DNA from: Piper betle
Taxonomy: Eukaryota > Streptophyta > Magnoliopsida > Piperales > Piperaceae
Assembly (NCBI GenBank): GCA_033002965.1
Contig: JAURVB010000184.1
Location: 62,001 to 126,000 of the forward strand
Length of the DNA stretch: 64,000 nt
Direction: 5' to 3'
Below are positions 1 to 11,000 of the stretch, piece after piece. How positions within the stretch are numbered: position 1 is the first letter of the stretch; the number at the start of each line of letters is the position of its first letter. A model generated the notes under the pieces. The model was not told the origin of the DNA and searched no databases. It saw only the letters and a list, made by a program, of their open reading frames with translations. The position numbers and the translations under genes were made by a program.

Positions 1-634
1 TTAAGTTTTGGGAAACAAAAGAATTCAAGTTTGGGAAAAGGAGTATAATGCATTGAAAAAATCATGAATAGGGTGATGAAATGTCATGTATTAGAAATAG
101 GAAATTCCAACATGGTGTATTGGAGAATCCACCAAATTTATTTATAAATACATATCATTTCATGATGTTTTAGACATTCCGTAATTGAATTGAAGGCATT
201 TAGTTGAAATCAGGTCGAATAATTCACCATCTCCCCCATCCCCAAACAGCACCATTGTCAACAAATTGCAGCATACCCCACTTTTTGCTCCCCCATCTCC
301 ATGCATGGCTATGTGCCCTCCCTCAACCCACCTTTCACCGGGACCTAGGAGAAGGAGCTTCATGCCATCGTTGCACTTTTCTCCCTTCTCATTTTACAGC
401 CATAATCTAGGTAACTAAAAACAACACTGTTATGATACATTGGGTTGCTAATTATACAACAGGCCATCCGTCAAGTTGGTCTTTTACTCTTCTCGACTAT
501 TTTTTTAATCTGCAGGTGCGCTTTCTTGAAGTTATACCTTTGTCATGCTTATGCATGTTGTGATGACCAACTTAAACTTTTGCCTCTCGGAAGGTTGAAC
601 TTCGGGCTTCTTTCTTGGACTCTAAGGAAGGATG
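1..634. other. Left flank, no gene recognised
   Basis: Only short unrelated open frames occur here, with no start context, splice pattern or protein motif that I can support. The last bases before the copia LTR are GGATG. They do not match the five bases after the 3' LTR (TATCT), so no target duplication is visible. Confidence 0.5.
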
Positions 635-1066
635 TGTTGGATGTTGGACATAAATATATACGTGAATCATGAATTGTGTCGTATGTTATTATATAAGGTT
701 GGCCTAAATTAAATTGATATACTAAAGTGAAAGGTTATGGGTCATAGATTAAGTTGTGGAATTAAATGTGAAAAGTGTGGAATTTAATGTATAGATACCT
801 TTTCATATTTCTCTTTTCGTGATGGGTGAAAATAAATTTATGAAACTACAACTATAAATAATGAGGCTATGGTCCCTGAATCAAATAAACAACTTTCGTT
901 CTGGTATCCCATTCTCCAGAATTCAGGTTTGAAAAACTCTTCTTAGATTCAGAAGACCAAAACCTAAGGTGGTCAAGACTCTAGTTTCTCTTATGGCTTC
1001 AGGTACGCTTCCGCTATCTAGTTTATTTACTCGATGATTTGATATGAAATCTAATAAAGTCCAATA
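635..1066 (+). repeat. 5' LTR of the copia element
   Basis: It begins TGTTGGATGTTGGACATAAA and ends AAAGTCCAATA; the final CA has become TA by one transition. It matches 6427-6858 along its whole 432 bp. A possible polyadenylation motif AATAAA lies 10-15 bp from its end, and a TATA-like CTATAAATAA lies near 852. Confidence 0.93.
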
Positions 1067-1084
1067 AGTGACATCAGAGCCACC
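1067..1084 (+). promoter_or_regulatory. Copia primer binding site
   Basis: Directly after the 5' LTR the sequence reads AGTGACATCAGAGCCACC. This resembles the TGGTATCAGAGC primer site that many plant copia elements use for initiator methionine tRNA. The core ATCAGAGCC is intact, while the TGGT start is degraded to TGAC. Confidence 0.75.
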
Positions 1085-1379
1085 TTTATATTAAATCATT
1101 GAGTATTAGGTTTTAATTTATATTTAAATTATGGATTGAAACTATTCAGTTCTATATCCCATTCAGATCTACAGATTCAGGATTAAGGAAAGTACAGGAA
1201 AATACACGTTACAAAATATTATAATTTTAGAATCTCCCACATAAAGTTACTTTTATAACCTTTTTTTGTTTAGTCATAATTAATATTTTAAAATTTATTA
1301 AGGACTACAATATGCTGCTATAGTAGCCTCTTTTGTAGAAATTAATTTTTTAAATATTAAGATGGTTATGAGTATTTAA

Positions 1380-1905
1380 TTCATGTGGATATTAATCGGC
1401 CCAAAAGAAGTGTTAATATTTGACAAAATTATATATTCATTTGTGGTAATAAATATGGGATGATTGTTAAGTGTCCATGTGGATAATAATCGGCCCAAAG
1501 GAAGGTTTATTATTTGACAGGATTTATTATCTATATTTGATTATTGCACTAAGATTCATTTTTAATAAATAATGGATAATTATCAGGCGTCCATGTAAAT
1601 GATAAATTGGCCCAAAGGAAGGTTTATTGTTTGACAGGATTTATTGTCCAGATTTTGCGACACTAAGACTCATTTTTGTAATAAATATAGGATAATTATC
1701 AGGTTTCCATGTGGATAATACATCGGCCCAAAGGAAGGTTTATTATTTGACAGGATTTATTATCTATATTTGATTACTGCGTTAAGATTTATTTGTGATA
1801 ATAAATATTAGATAATTATCAGGTTTCCATGTGAATAATAAATCGGCCTAAAGGAAAGTTTATTATTTAACAAGATTTATTATCTATATTTAATTATTTC
1901 ACTAA
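1380..1905 (+). repeat. Tandem repeats in the copia leader, about 116-120 bp period
   Basis: Five degenerate copies of a unit containing CCATGTGGATAATA, then TCGGCCCAAAGGAAGG, then TTTGACAGGATTTATT, start near 1380, 1475, 1591, 1707 and 1827. The first interval is shorter (about 95 bp). The array lies between primer site and Gag start, where packaging or translation signals would be expected. It is non-coding. Confidence 0.85.
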
Positions 1906-2057
1906 GAGTATCACTTACAACTTAATGTTTCTGTCCAAAGACTAAAATATTAATGTTGTGCTAGGTATCTATTGATGGGATTAAAACATTGTTAGATTTA
2001 TTAATCTTATTATGGGCATGTTATTTTGTTCTATTTTCAGTTAATCAATCTGCTTCT

Positions 2058-3233
2058 ATGATTTCTGCCAACATCAATTCAATTCCAATGCTTAAAGATA
2101 ATTTTAAGGATTGGAAAGAAAGTATAATGATTATTCTCAGCTGCATGGATCTTGACCTTGCATTAAGGACTGAACAACTTGCTTCTCTTACTGACAAAAG
2201 TTCCATTGAGGAAAAACGGGACATTGAGAAGTGGGAACGTTCAAATCGCATGAGTCTTATGATCATGAAGCGTGGAATTCTAGAGACCTTCAGGGGCAAT
2301 GTATCTGAAAAGGTTACTACAGCCAGTGAGTTTCTCAAAGAAATAGAAAAGTGTTTTGTAAAAAATGATAAGGCTAAAACAAGTACGCTTTTGACAAACT
2401 TGATTTCAATGAAGTTTAAAGGCAAAACAAGCATAAGGGAGTACATCTTAGAGATGTCAAATATTGCTTCAAAACTAAAAGCACTAAGGTTAGAGCTATC
2501 TGAAGATTTGCTCGTGCATTTAGTTTTAATTTCTCTTCCTGCACAATTCAGTCAATTCAAAGTCAGTTATAACTGTCAAAGGGACAAATGGACTCTTAAT
2601 GAGCTCATTTCTTATTGTGTGCAAGAAGAAGAAAGATTGAAGCAAGAATAGGCTGAGAGTGCTCATTTGGCTAGTACCTATCAGGACAAAAATAAGAAAA
2701 GAAAAAGGGCTAAGGATGCTGATAATGGGTCTCACAAACAACAGCAAAAGAAAGAAAATCAGGCTTCTTGTTGTTTCTTTTGTGGTAAACCTGGACATAT
2801 GAAGAAGGAATGCGCTAAGTATCACGCATGGCATGTCAAGAAAGGTCCATTTCTTAATTTTGTTTGTTCTGAGGTTAATTTAGCTTCAGTACCCATACAC
2901 ACTTGGTGGCTAGATTCGGGTGCTACTACTCACATAAGTGTGTCAATGCAGGGTTGCCTGAGTTGCCGAAAGCCAAATGATGCTGAAAGATTCATCTATG
3001 TGGGTGATGGCAAATCAATTATAGTTGAAGCAATAAGGATTTTTAGATTATTATTTAAGACAGGATATTATTTGGATTTAAAAGACACATATATAGTACC
3101 ATCTTTTAGACGAAATTTGGTTTCTATTTCTATATTGGACAAATCTGGTTACTCTTGTTCATTTAGAAATAATAAGTTTAGTCTCTTTCTTAAATTCAAA
3201 GATTGTTGGTACAAGTTTCTTGTCTTTTTATGA
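2058..3233 (+). pseudogene. gag: Copia Gag and protease region, interrupted
   Basis: The frame starts at the ATG at 2058 (MISANINSIPML). A Gag helix region containing FKDWKESI and MDLDLALR follows, and an in-frame TAG at 2649-2651 interrupts just before the nucleic-acid-binding part. In the same frame beyond the stop is a CCHC zinc knuckle (CFFCGKPGHMKKEC, about 2772-2813), preceded by a lysine-rich stretch. The aspartic protease motif WLDSGATTHIS lies near 2907-2939. The frame is lost near 3230 and continues in the next frame as integrase. The domains are typical of plant copia polyproteins; this copy could not give a complete product without readthrough. Confidence 0.88.
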
Positions 3234-6099
3234 TAATCTGTATTTACTTGATACTATTGCATCTTTTAATGAAACTTTGCATGTGGGTTTAAGTGGTACG
3301 AAAAGAAAATTAACCAATGAGAATTCTGCTTTATTATGGCACAAGTGTTTAGGACACATTTCTAAACACAGAATTGAACGACTTATGTCAAATGAAATTC
3401 TTGATTCTCTCAATTTATCAGATTTTCAAGTCTGTATTGAGTGCATTAAGGGAAAACAAATAAATATAAGGAGACAAGGTGCCAATAAATCTTCAAGCGT
3501 CTTAGAACTAATACATACGGACATTTGTGGGCCATTCCCTACGGCTTCTTTGTTATGGACAATATTTTATTACGTTCATAGATGATTATTCTCGTTATGG
3601 TTACCTTTATCTCATTCATGAGAAGTCTCAAGCATTGGACGTATTTAAAGCATATAAGGCTGAAGTTGAGAACCAACTTGACAAAACTATTAAGGCTATC
3701 AGATCTGACCGTGGTGGTGAATACTATGGTAGACATGATGGATCAGGTGTACAACGTCCAGGACCATTTGCCAAATTCCTAGAAGAGTGCGGAATCGTCC
3801 CACAATACACAATGCCAGGTACTCCTAGCATGAATGGTATTGCTGAAAGACGAAACCGAACATTAAAGGACATGGTAAGAAGTATGATTACTCATACTAC
3901 TTTACCTGATTCACTTTGGGGTGAGGCACTAAAGACAGCAGTATATCTTCTTAATAGAGTACCAACAAAGGCAACTGTTAAGACCCCTTATGAATTATGG
4001 AGTGGAAAGAAACCCAGTATTATGCATTTACGCATTTGGGGCTGTCCAGCTGAGGCAAGGCCTTATAGGCCAAATGAAAAGAAACTGGACTCAAGAACAG
4101 TTAGCAGTTATTTTGTTGGGTATTCTGAACGGTCTAGAGGATATAAGTTTTATGATCCCACAATTAGGTCATTCTTTGAGACGGGCAATGCCCAGTTCTT
4201 TGAGGATATTGAGTTTGGAGGGGAAATGAGGTTAGAGACTTTGTCTTTGAAGAAGAATCTGTTTCTCTTCCCATGATTGTTCTTGACAATAATCAGGATC
4301 AAGGTCGTATTCCTGATGTTGTTCAAGAAACAATACTAGAATTACAAGACAATGTCGAGAATCTCCCTAATCAAGTTATACATGAAGAGTAAACTCAACA
4401 ACCTCAAGAGCAAATGCCATTAAGGAGATCCACAAGAGAAAGGAGAAATGCAATTTCAGATGATTATATTATCTTTCTCGAAGAACATGAGGATAACATT
4501 GGAATGATGGAAGATGATCCAATCACTTTTCATCAAGCCATGACGAGTTCTAATTCTCAAAAGTGGATTGATGCTATGAATGAAGAGATAAAGTCCATGA
4601 AAGCTAATGACGTTTGGAATCTTGTTCCATTGCCTGAAGGTGCGAAACCTATTGGTTGTAAATGGATATTTAAAACCAAAAGGGATTCGAAAGGTAATGT
4701 AGAAAGATATAAGGCTCGTCTTGTTGCAAAGGGCTTTACTCAAAAGGAAGGCATCGATTATAATGAGACTTTCTCTCCAGTTTCATCGAAAGACTCATTC
4801 AGAATAATTATGGCATTAGTGGCACATTTTAATCTTGAGTTACATCAGATGGATGTAAAGACTGCGTTTCTAAATGGAGACATTGATGAAACAATTTATA
4901 TGATGCAACTAGAACACTTTGTATCGGGAGATTCAAAGAATATAGTTTGCAAATTAAAGAAATCCATCTATGGACTTAAACAGGCTTCTCATCAATGGTA
5001 TCACAAATTTCATCAAGTGATTCTCTCGTTTGGTTTTGAGATGAATGTTATTGATGATTGTATATACCATAAGTTTAGTGGGAGTAAGTATATTTTTCTG
5101 GTTTTATATGTTGATGATATATTGCTTGCCAGTAATGATATAGATTTTTTGCACGAAACCAAGAGATTTTTATCAAAGAAATTTGAAATGAAAGATCTTG
5201 GAAATGTGTCTTTTGTATTAGGAATTCAAATACATCGGGATCGCGATCGATGTATACTTGGATTATCACAAAAGACCTATATAGAAAAAGTGCTTAAAAG
5301 ATTTGGCATGCAAAATTGTAAACCAGGAGATACCCCTGTTTTTAAAGGAGACAAATTCAGTCTCAATCAATGCCCTAAAAATCATATAGAAGGAAAGGAA
5401 ATGCAAAAGATTCCCTATGCTTCAGCAGTGGGAAGTCTTATGTATGCTCAAGTATGTATGCGTCCAGATATTGCGTATATTGTTGGAATGTTGGGCAGAT
5501 ATTTAAGTAATCCGGGATTGGATCACTGGATAGCAGCCAAAAGAGTCATGAGATATCTTCAAAGAACAAAACATTACATGCTTACATATCGGAAGTCAGA
5601 TCAACTTGAGATCATTGGGTATTCTGATTCTGACTTTGCTGGATGCCAAGATAGTCGTCGATCCACTTCTGGCTATGTCTATCTGCTTGCTGGAGGAGCT
5701 ATTTCTTGGAGGAGTGCTAAGCAGACACTCATAGCTTCTTCTACTATGGCAGCTGAATTCATAGCTTGTTATGAAGCATCCAATCATGGAATATGGTTGT
5801 AGAATTTTGTCACAGGGCTGCGCATTATTGATAATATTGAAAGACCGCTTAAGATATTTTGTGACAATCAATCTGCAGTATTATATTCAAATAACAACAG
5901 GAGCTCATCTAAATCAAAACATTTAGAGATCAAGTTCCTTGTTGTGAAAGAAAGAGTTCAGAGTGGTAAAGTCTCTATAGAGCATATTAGGACAAACTCC
6001 ATGGTTGCGGATCCGCTTACTAAAAGTTTACCACCCAAGGTCTTTCATGAGCATGTTGCTCATATGGGTGTTGTATCATTTGATGATATGCTACTTTAG
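3220..6099 (+). pseudogene. pol: Copia integrase, reverse transcriptase and RNase H region, interrupted
   Basis: The integrase zinc-binding part (WHKCLGHIS ... CIECIKGK) lies near 3340-3465. The catalytic core begins HTDICGPF near 3518 and crosses a frame change near 3565 into [19 protein letters not shown] and the later [11 protein letters not shown] stop at 4390 separates the integrase tail from reverse transcriptase (CKWIFKTKRD, RYKARLVAKGFTQ; catalytic YVDD at 5107-5118). RNase H carries SDSDFAGC and ISWRSAKQ near 5626-5735. A TAG at 5800-5802 interrupts it, and same-frame homology runs on to the natural stop at 6097-6099. All enzymatic motifs remain recognisable, so decay is recent to moderate. 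Confidence 0.9.
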
Positions 6100-6415
6100 T
6101 GGGAGTTTGTATTTGGTTTAAGGTTCACTCTGTTTTGGTATTTTTGGTGATCTCATAAGGTTGGACCAGTTGAAAATAGGCATGTTAGATCAAATTACAT
6201 GTAATTTTCATGCTACACATCCATACTTGATCTATGTTAATTTAATTATGTTAATGTATGTGACCATTGATGAGTTTAGTTACAATAAATGTAACGAAAA
6301 TCGCCTTAATCCTATATTGACATTGATTAATGGACGAGATTGTTATTTTGGAATAATGACATATGTTTTGGAGCTCATAAGGTTATACAATTATCTTCGT
6401 GTATATATTAAGTCT

Positions 6416-6426
6416 AAGTGGGAGAT
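6416..6426 (+). promoter_or_regulatory. Copia polypurine tract
   Basis: AAGTGGGAGAT sits immediately before the 3' LTR, the expected position and composition for plus-strand priming. A similar purine run (AGTGGGAG) follows the RNase H stop near 6098. Confidence 0.75.
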
Positions 6427-6858
6427 TGTTGGATGTTGGACATAAATATATACGTGAATCAAGAATTGTGTCATATGTTATTATATAAGGTTGGCCTAAA
6501 TTAAATTGATCTACTAAAGTGAAAGGTTATGGGCCATAAATTAAGGTGTGGAATTCAATGTGAAAAGTGTGGAATTCAATGTGTAGATACCTTTTCATAT
6601 TTCTCTTTTCGTGATGGGTGAAAATGAATTTATGAAACTACAGCTATAAATAAGGAGGTTATGGTCCCTGAATCAATAAGCAGTTTTCGTTCTGGTATCC
6701 CATTGTCTAGAATTCAGGTTTTGGAAAACTCTTCTTAGATTCAGAAGACCAAAACCTAAGGTGGTCAAGACTCTAGTTTCTCTTATGGCTTCAGGTACGC
6801 TTCCGCTATCTAGTTTATTTACTCGATGATTTGATATGAAATCTAATAAAGTCCAACA
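6427..6858 (+). repeat. 3' LTR of the copia element
   Basis: This is the direct copy of 635-1066. It begins TGTTGGATGTTGGACATAAA and ends with the intact TCCAACA. The next bases are TATCTTACTGAG, which do not repeat the left flank. Confidence 0.93.
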
Positions 6859-8090
6859 TATCTTACTGAGAACCTTGAGTGAAGTTGATTTAGAGTACTA
6901 ACATTGACCACCACTTTACATTTAGATATTGAAGGAAGTAGTCAAGGAAGAACACATCTCCTAATTGGACACATAAATCAATCTGTCATTTGTATTTGTT
7001 AGACGTAATTTTTATTTCCACGCCCAATATTTGGGGAAAATCCCAAATTCACTAGGTTTTTCCTAATTAAACAGATTAACCTAATAAACCCCAGTAATTA
7101 CAAAGAAGGGTTGTGATAAGAAGTGCTCAATTTTTGTGCTCTTGTTACGGTTAAACAATCCTCTTCAGATAATTCATCCAACCCATTAGTCTCTCCATTT
7201 ATATGAGATATTAATACTAAGTAGATTAGGAAGAGAGGAATGTCTATTTCTTCAAGCATTATTTTGTTATGTCCTAAGTCCATCTATTTTGAAGACAGCC
7301 TTGACAAACAAGAGATGTCCTTAGCCCATCCATTTTGGAAAATGCCTTGACAAAACATAGTGCCAGATCGGTGAATGCCAATGTTGTGATCATTTTCATT
7401 TCTTATTTATTGTTTCTGGGAAGCATTGTGTGATGAGATGCCCATCATCCACTCACTATTAGGGTTTAGGGTTTAAGATTTTGCCCAAATTAATCCCTGA
7501 GAAGGGTTTAAGGTTTAGCCCGAATAAATCCCTCCTGTAAAAAATGAGTAACATTGATTAATCATAACATGATTACCTTGAGACCTGTGTGATGAGTCCT
7601 TCTCGACTAAAAAATTTCTATTATAATCTGAAAATATTTATAAATCCGATTCGCTCTTTTTTACTTGTAATATCTTTATTACAGGTAACCAGAAGAATTA
7701 AAAAAATTAACCAAGCTATATATTACAATCTATGGATCAACTCATAATGAACTAAGCTGTGTTGCTGATTGCTAGACTATGAAATTAAGCAGAAAAGATT
7801 AATGAATCCGGTTTGCTCTTTATTTACTTGAAACATCTTTATTATATCGATTAATCGTCATCGATACCTCTGGAACTATGAAAATATCTATTATAAGCTG
7901 TAAAGATTTATAAATGCAATTTGTTTTTTTACCTGTAACATCTTTATTACACTTGGAGAAAAAACATATTTATTACATTTGATGACTACAACCAAAAGAA
8001 ATAAAAAATTAGCCAAGATAAATATCACAACATGATTTACAAACTATGAACCCGTTCAAGGCAATGAATAGGTTTCCATCTGCAAAGCCT
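6859..8090. other. Intergenic DNA and 3' flank of the next (minus) gene
   Basis: AT-rich and without a supported gene. Between about 7610 and 7960 there are three degenerate copies of a segment ending in a variant of TTTACTTGTAACATCTTTATT. The low-coordinate part probably includes the 3' UTR of the minus-strand gene whose stop is at 8091-8093. Confidence 0.5.
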
Positions 8091-11000
8091 CTAGTAGTAG
8101 AAGTATGTGGATTGGTCTGTTGTATTTGGAGAGTCTCTACAGAGGATGGATCTAGCTTCTACCACAGATCTTGGAGGGTCAAGATCCTTCTCCCGGAGAG
8201 CATTGCCTTGAAATCTTTGCATTTGTGATGCAAATATATCATCCAAAACCTACATACAATTAGTTTTTCACTATTAAAATCTTGGCAACGAAGTTCTTGC
8301 ATGCATATATATGTATTTCTAGTGGCTTACCCCCAGTGCATAGTAAGATCCTTTGAACCAAACTCTGTTTTCCTTCCTGCTTTCTAAGAAACTCAAAACA
8401 ATCTGTAATTGTATGCAAAGAAAAAACTTAGTAGAAAAGATTTCACAAGTGTAAGATGTTCAGGTATTCCATTGTACCTGTCCCATCCTCTCCCAAAAGC
8501 CACGACAGATAGCTATGAATATTCTGCTTGAAAAGACATCATGCAAGTTCTGGATTGTATCTATGAGTTGTGAACAAAGAACTTGCATTCTATCTCTAAC
8601 TTGCATTTGCCCATCTTCCTCCCTGGTTTCCTCAAGAATTCTCTTAAGCCTTGTGCTCCTGTTAGATTGTGCCTGAGGCAGCAAAAGACACCATAAGTTG
8701 TAGCAGTGAATCTTAAGCTAGCCAACATGAGCTCTTAAATTTATGGTTGTCTATATTGATAATAGTGAGTACTCACATTGCTTACAAGCTTTTCAACAGT
8801 TGCTTGCATGTAGTTTTTGTATTTGGTTCTCAGCATAACAGTAACTTCATTCAACTGTTCTCCGAAAACTGACTTTCCGTCACCAATTACAGGCAGACAG
8901 GAAGCCCAAGGTTTTAAAATCTCTTCCAATCTACAGTGTAAAACTTCAAGTATTCTCTTTACTGTGCCTAGAAAAATACCCAACTGCAGCACATAAAACC
9001 ATGTTAATATTTGCTACTTCACAATGTTAAAAGCTGCCAAAATTATCGATTGAGATATCTTATCAGTTAAAACAATTACCTCAGTAGGAACATTGTAAGG
9101 TGACGGAGGCTGTCTCCTTGCGAGTTTCTGCACTTGAATCCCAAGCTTCTTAGGGATGCTATCCTTTAATGGAGCAAGAATTTCACTGAACTGCTTTTCC
9201 ATTGTCTTCACAACTGCTCTTTCTATACTAGCTATTGCCTGTACATTGGAAGATAGCAATTTTGTATACAAATCATAGCAAGTTGAAGAAGAATGCAATC
9301 ACTAGCTATAGCCTCAAGTCCCGTCCTACTTACATTTTCTAAAACCAAAGCATATTGAGGCCATCGATTAACTACCACTTCATATTCATTAAGCACATCT
9401 CTCATTCTGTCATACATGTCTTCCACAAAAGGTGAAGTAGAATGATGTGTTGTTATCCCAGACCAAGGTGCCTGCAGCAAGTTTTTCATTAGAGTTAACA
9501 AAGGGTTACTCCAATTAAGTTGTCGACCAAATACTCCTTGGTTTGCCATGAGGACAGTTATATGATTTGATAATTACAAGTACCTTATCAGCTTTGCAAA
9601 GCTCCAGAAAAGAAAGCCTCTTATCTTCAATCCAAACCATTATGTAATGATTGAAAAGATTTTTGGAGTCTACACCACCTATCACTGGTCTGCAGAAGAC
9701 CCCAAAATAAAAACAAGTTAGGCAGCTAAAAATGCTTATGAGCATGGCAATTTTGCATCCTACATGCTGAATGCAATGCCACTTATCTACATGTAGAATC
9801 ACCTAATATTCCATGATTGAAGATTCCTCTCAAAATCATCAGTGGTGACTAGAAGTTCTGTTACATATGGAAGTGGACTAGATGGGGGGCAAGCAGAGAG
9901 AAAGCATCTGAGTCTGTTGCACAGTTCAGTGCTGTAGACACCGGTAGCAATATTCGGTAGATCTATTGAGCTGAAAATACAAGATAGCCTCTATTTGAGC
10001 AAAACTGATGAGATAATCACAAGATCTTATTATGCATTTGTTAGCAAATCATATTGGCTTAAAAGGATAACCTTGGAAGTATGTGCTGGTCATGAATCTT
10101 TCTGTCTGCCTGAATTTCATTGCTTATGTTTATGCACAATGTCTTCATCTTGAGGTATGCAGTGGAGACAGTCATTTGATCAATAACAAGACCTTCATTG
10201 TTGCTTGACAGGAAGTCATCTGTTTCCACCATATGTCTGCGGCACCTCTTTTCAGCTGCTGTCTGCAGTGAAACTGTAAATAATCAGTTTGTTCACCTGA
10301 AGAGCCTATAGACATAATATATAGGACTTAATAAAGAACACACAAGAAGAAAACAATCCACGTTCATCATGAAGTGGTTTATTGTTTGCTCTAAAATATT
10401 TGATTTATGATTCTATTTTAGAATACTACCTTGAGATAGTTTTGAAGTGTCTTCTGCGCTTCTTGTGATAGAATGTCATGAAGAAGTGTAAATACATGAA
10501 CAGAAGGAACCAAAGCTGGTGCAGCAGACTCTGGAACAGGGCCAAATGTATCTGTTAAGCCTGTGGGAGAATCCTCATCCAGTGATTTGTAGTTTTCAAA
10601 CACACTAGCTAGAAGTTTTTCAACTTGAGTTTCACAATCCAGAAGTATGCTTCTCTGCATAGCAAAATTGAAGAGATTAAAGAAAACATGTTTTTACTAA
10701 AGAAGTATTTTAGAACGTAGCATATTACAGTTAGATTTGAGCATTGATATGGACAATGATTTGGGGTCAGGTGGATGAAAAAGATGAAGATGAAGGAAGC
10801 CATATCTTGGATAATAATCTGAATTAAGTAATAAACCAATAATTAAGACATTTAATTACTTTCATTAAACCAAATCATGGGCAAGGGAAACTCATATTAG
10901 TTTTTCATATAAAATTCTTCTTCTTCTCGTCCACCTGATACTTGAGGGAGGGAATATGGACCCTAAACTAGGAACCATATGATTTCAAATGACAAATTTG

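Larger units (their letters stand above)
635..6858 (+). mobile_element. Ty1/copia LTR retrotransposon, near full length, coding region broken
   Basis: Two direct 432-bp LTRs (635-1066 and 6427-6858) bound an internal region holding, in order, a primer binding site, a repeat-rich leader, Gag with zinc knuckle, protease, integrase, reverse transcriptase, RNase H and a polypurine tract. Integrase before reverse transcriptase defines the copia order. LTR ends are TGTTGGA and TCCAACA (TCCAATA in the 5' copy). By eye the LTRs differ at about 20 sites, so insertion is not very recent. The open frame is interrupted by in-frame stops near 2649, 4390 and 5800 and by frame changes near 3230 and 3565, so this copy is non-autonomous. 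No 5-bp target duplication is visible (GGATG left, TATCT right), which could reflect recombination between elements or flank decay. The lineage within copia is not assigned. Confidence 0.95.
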
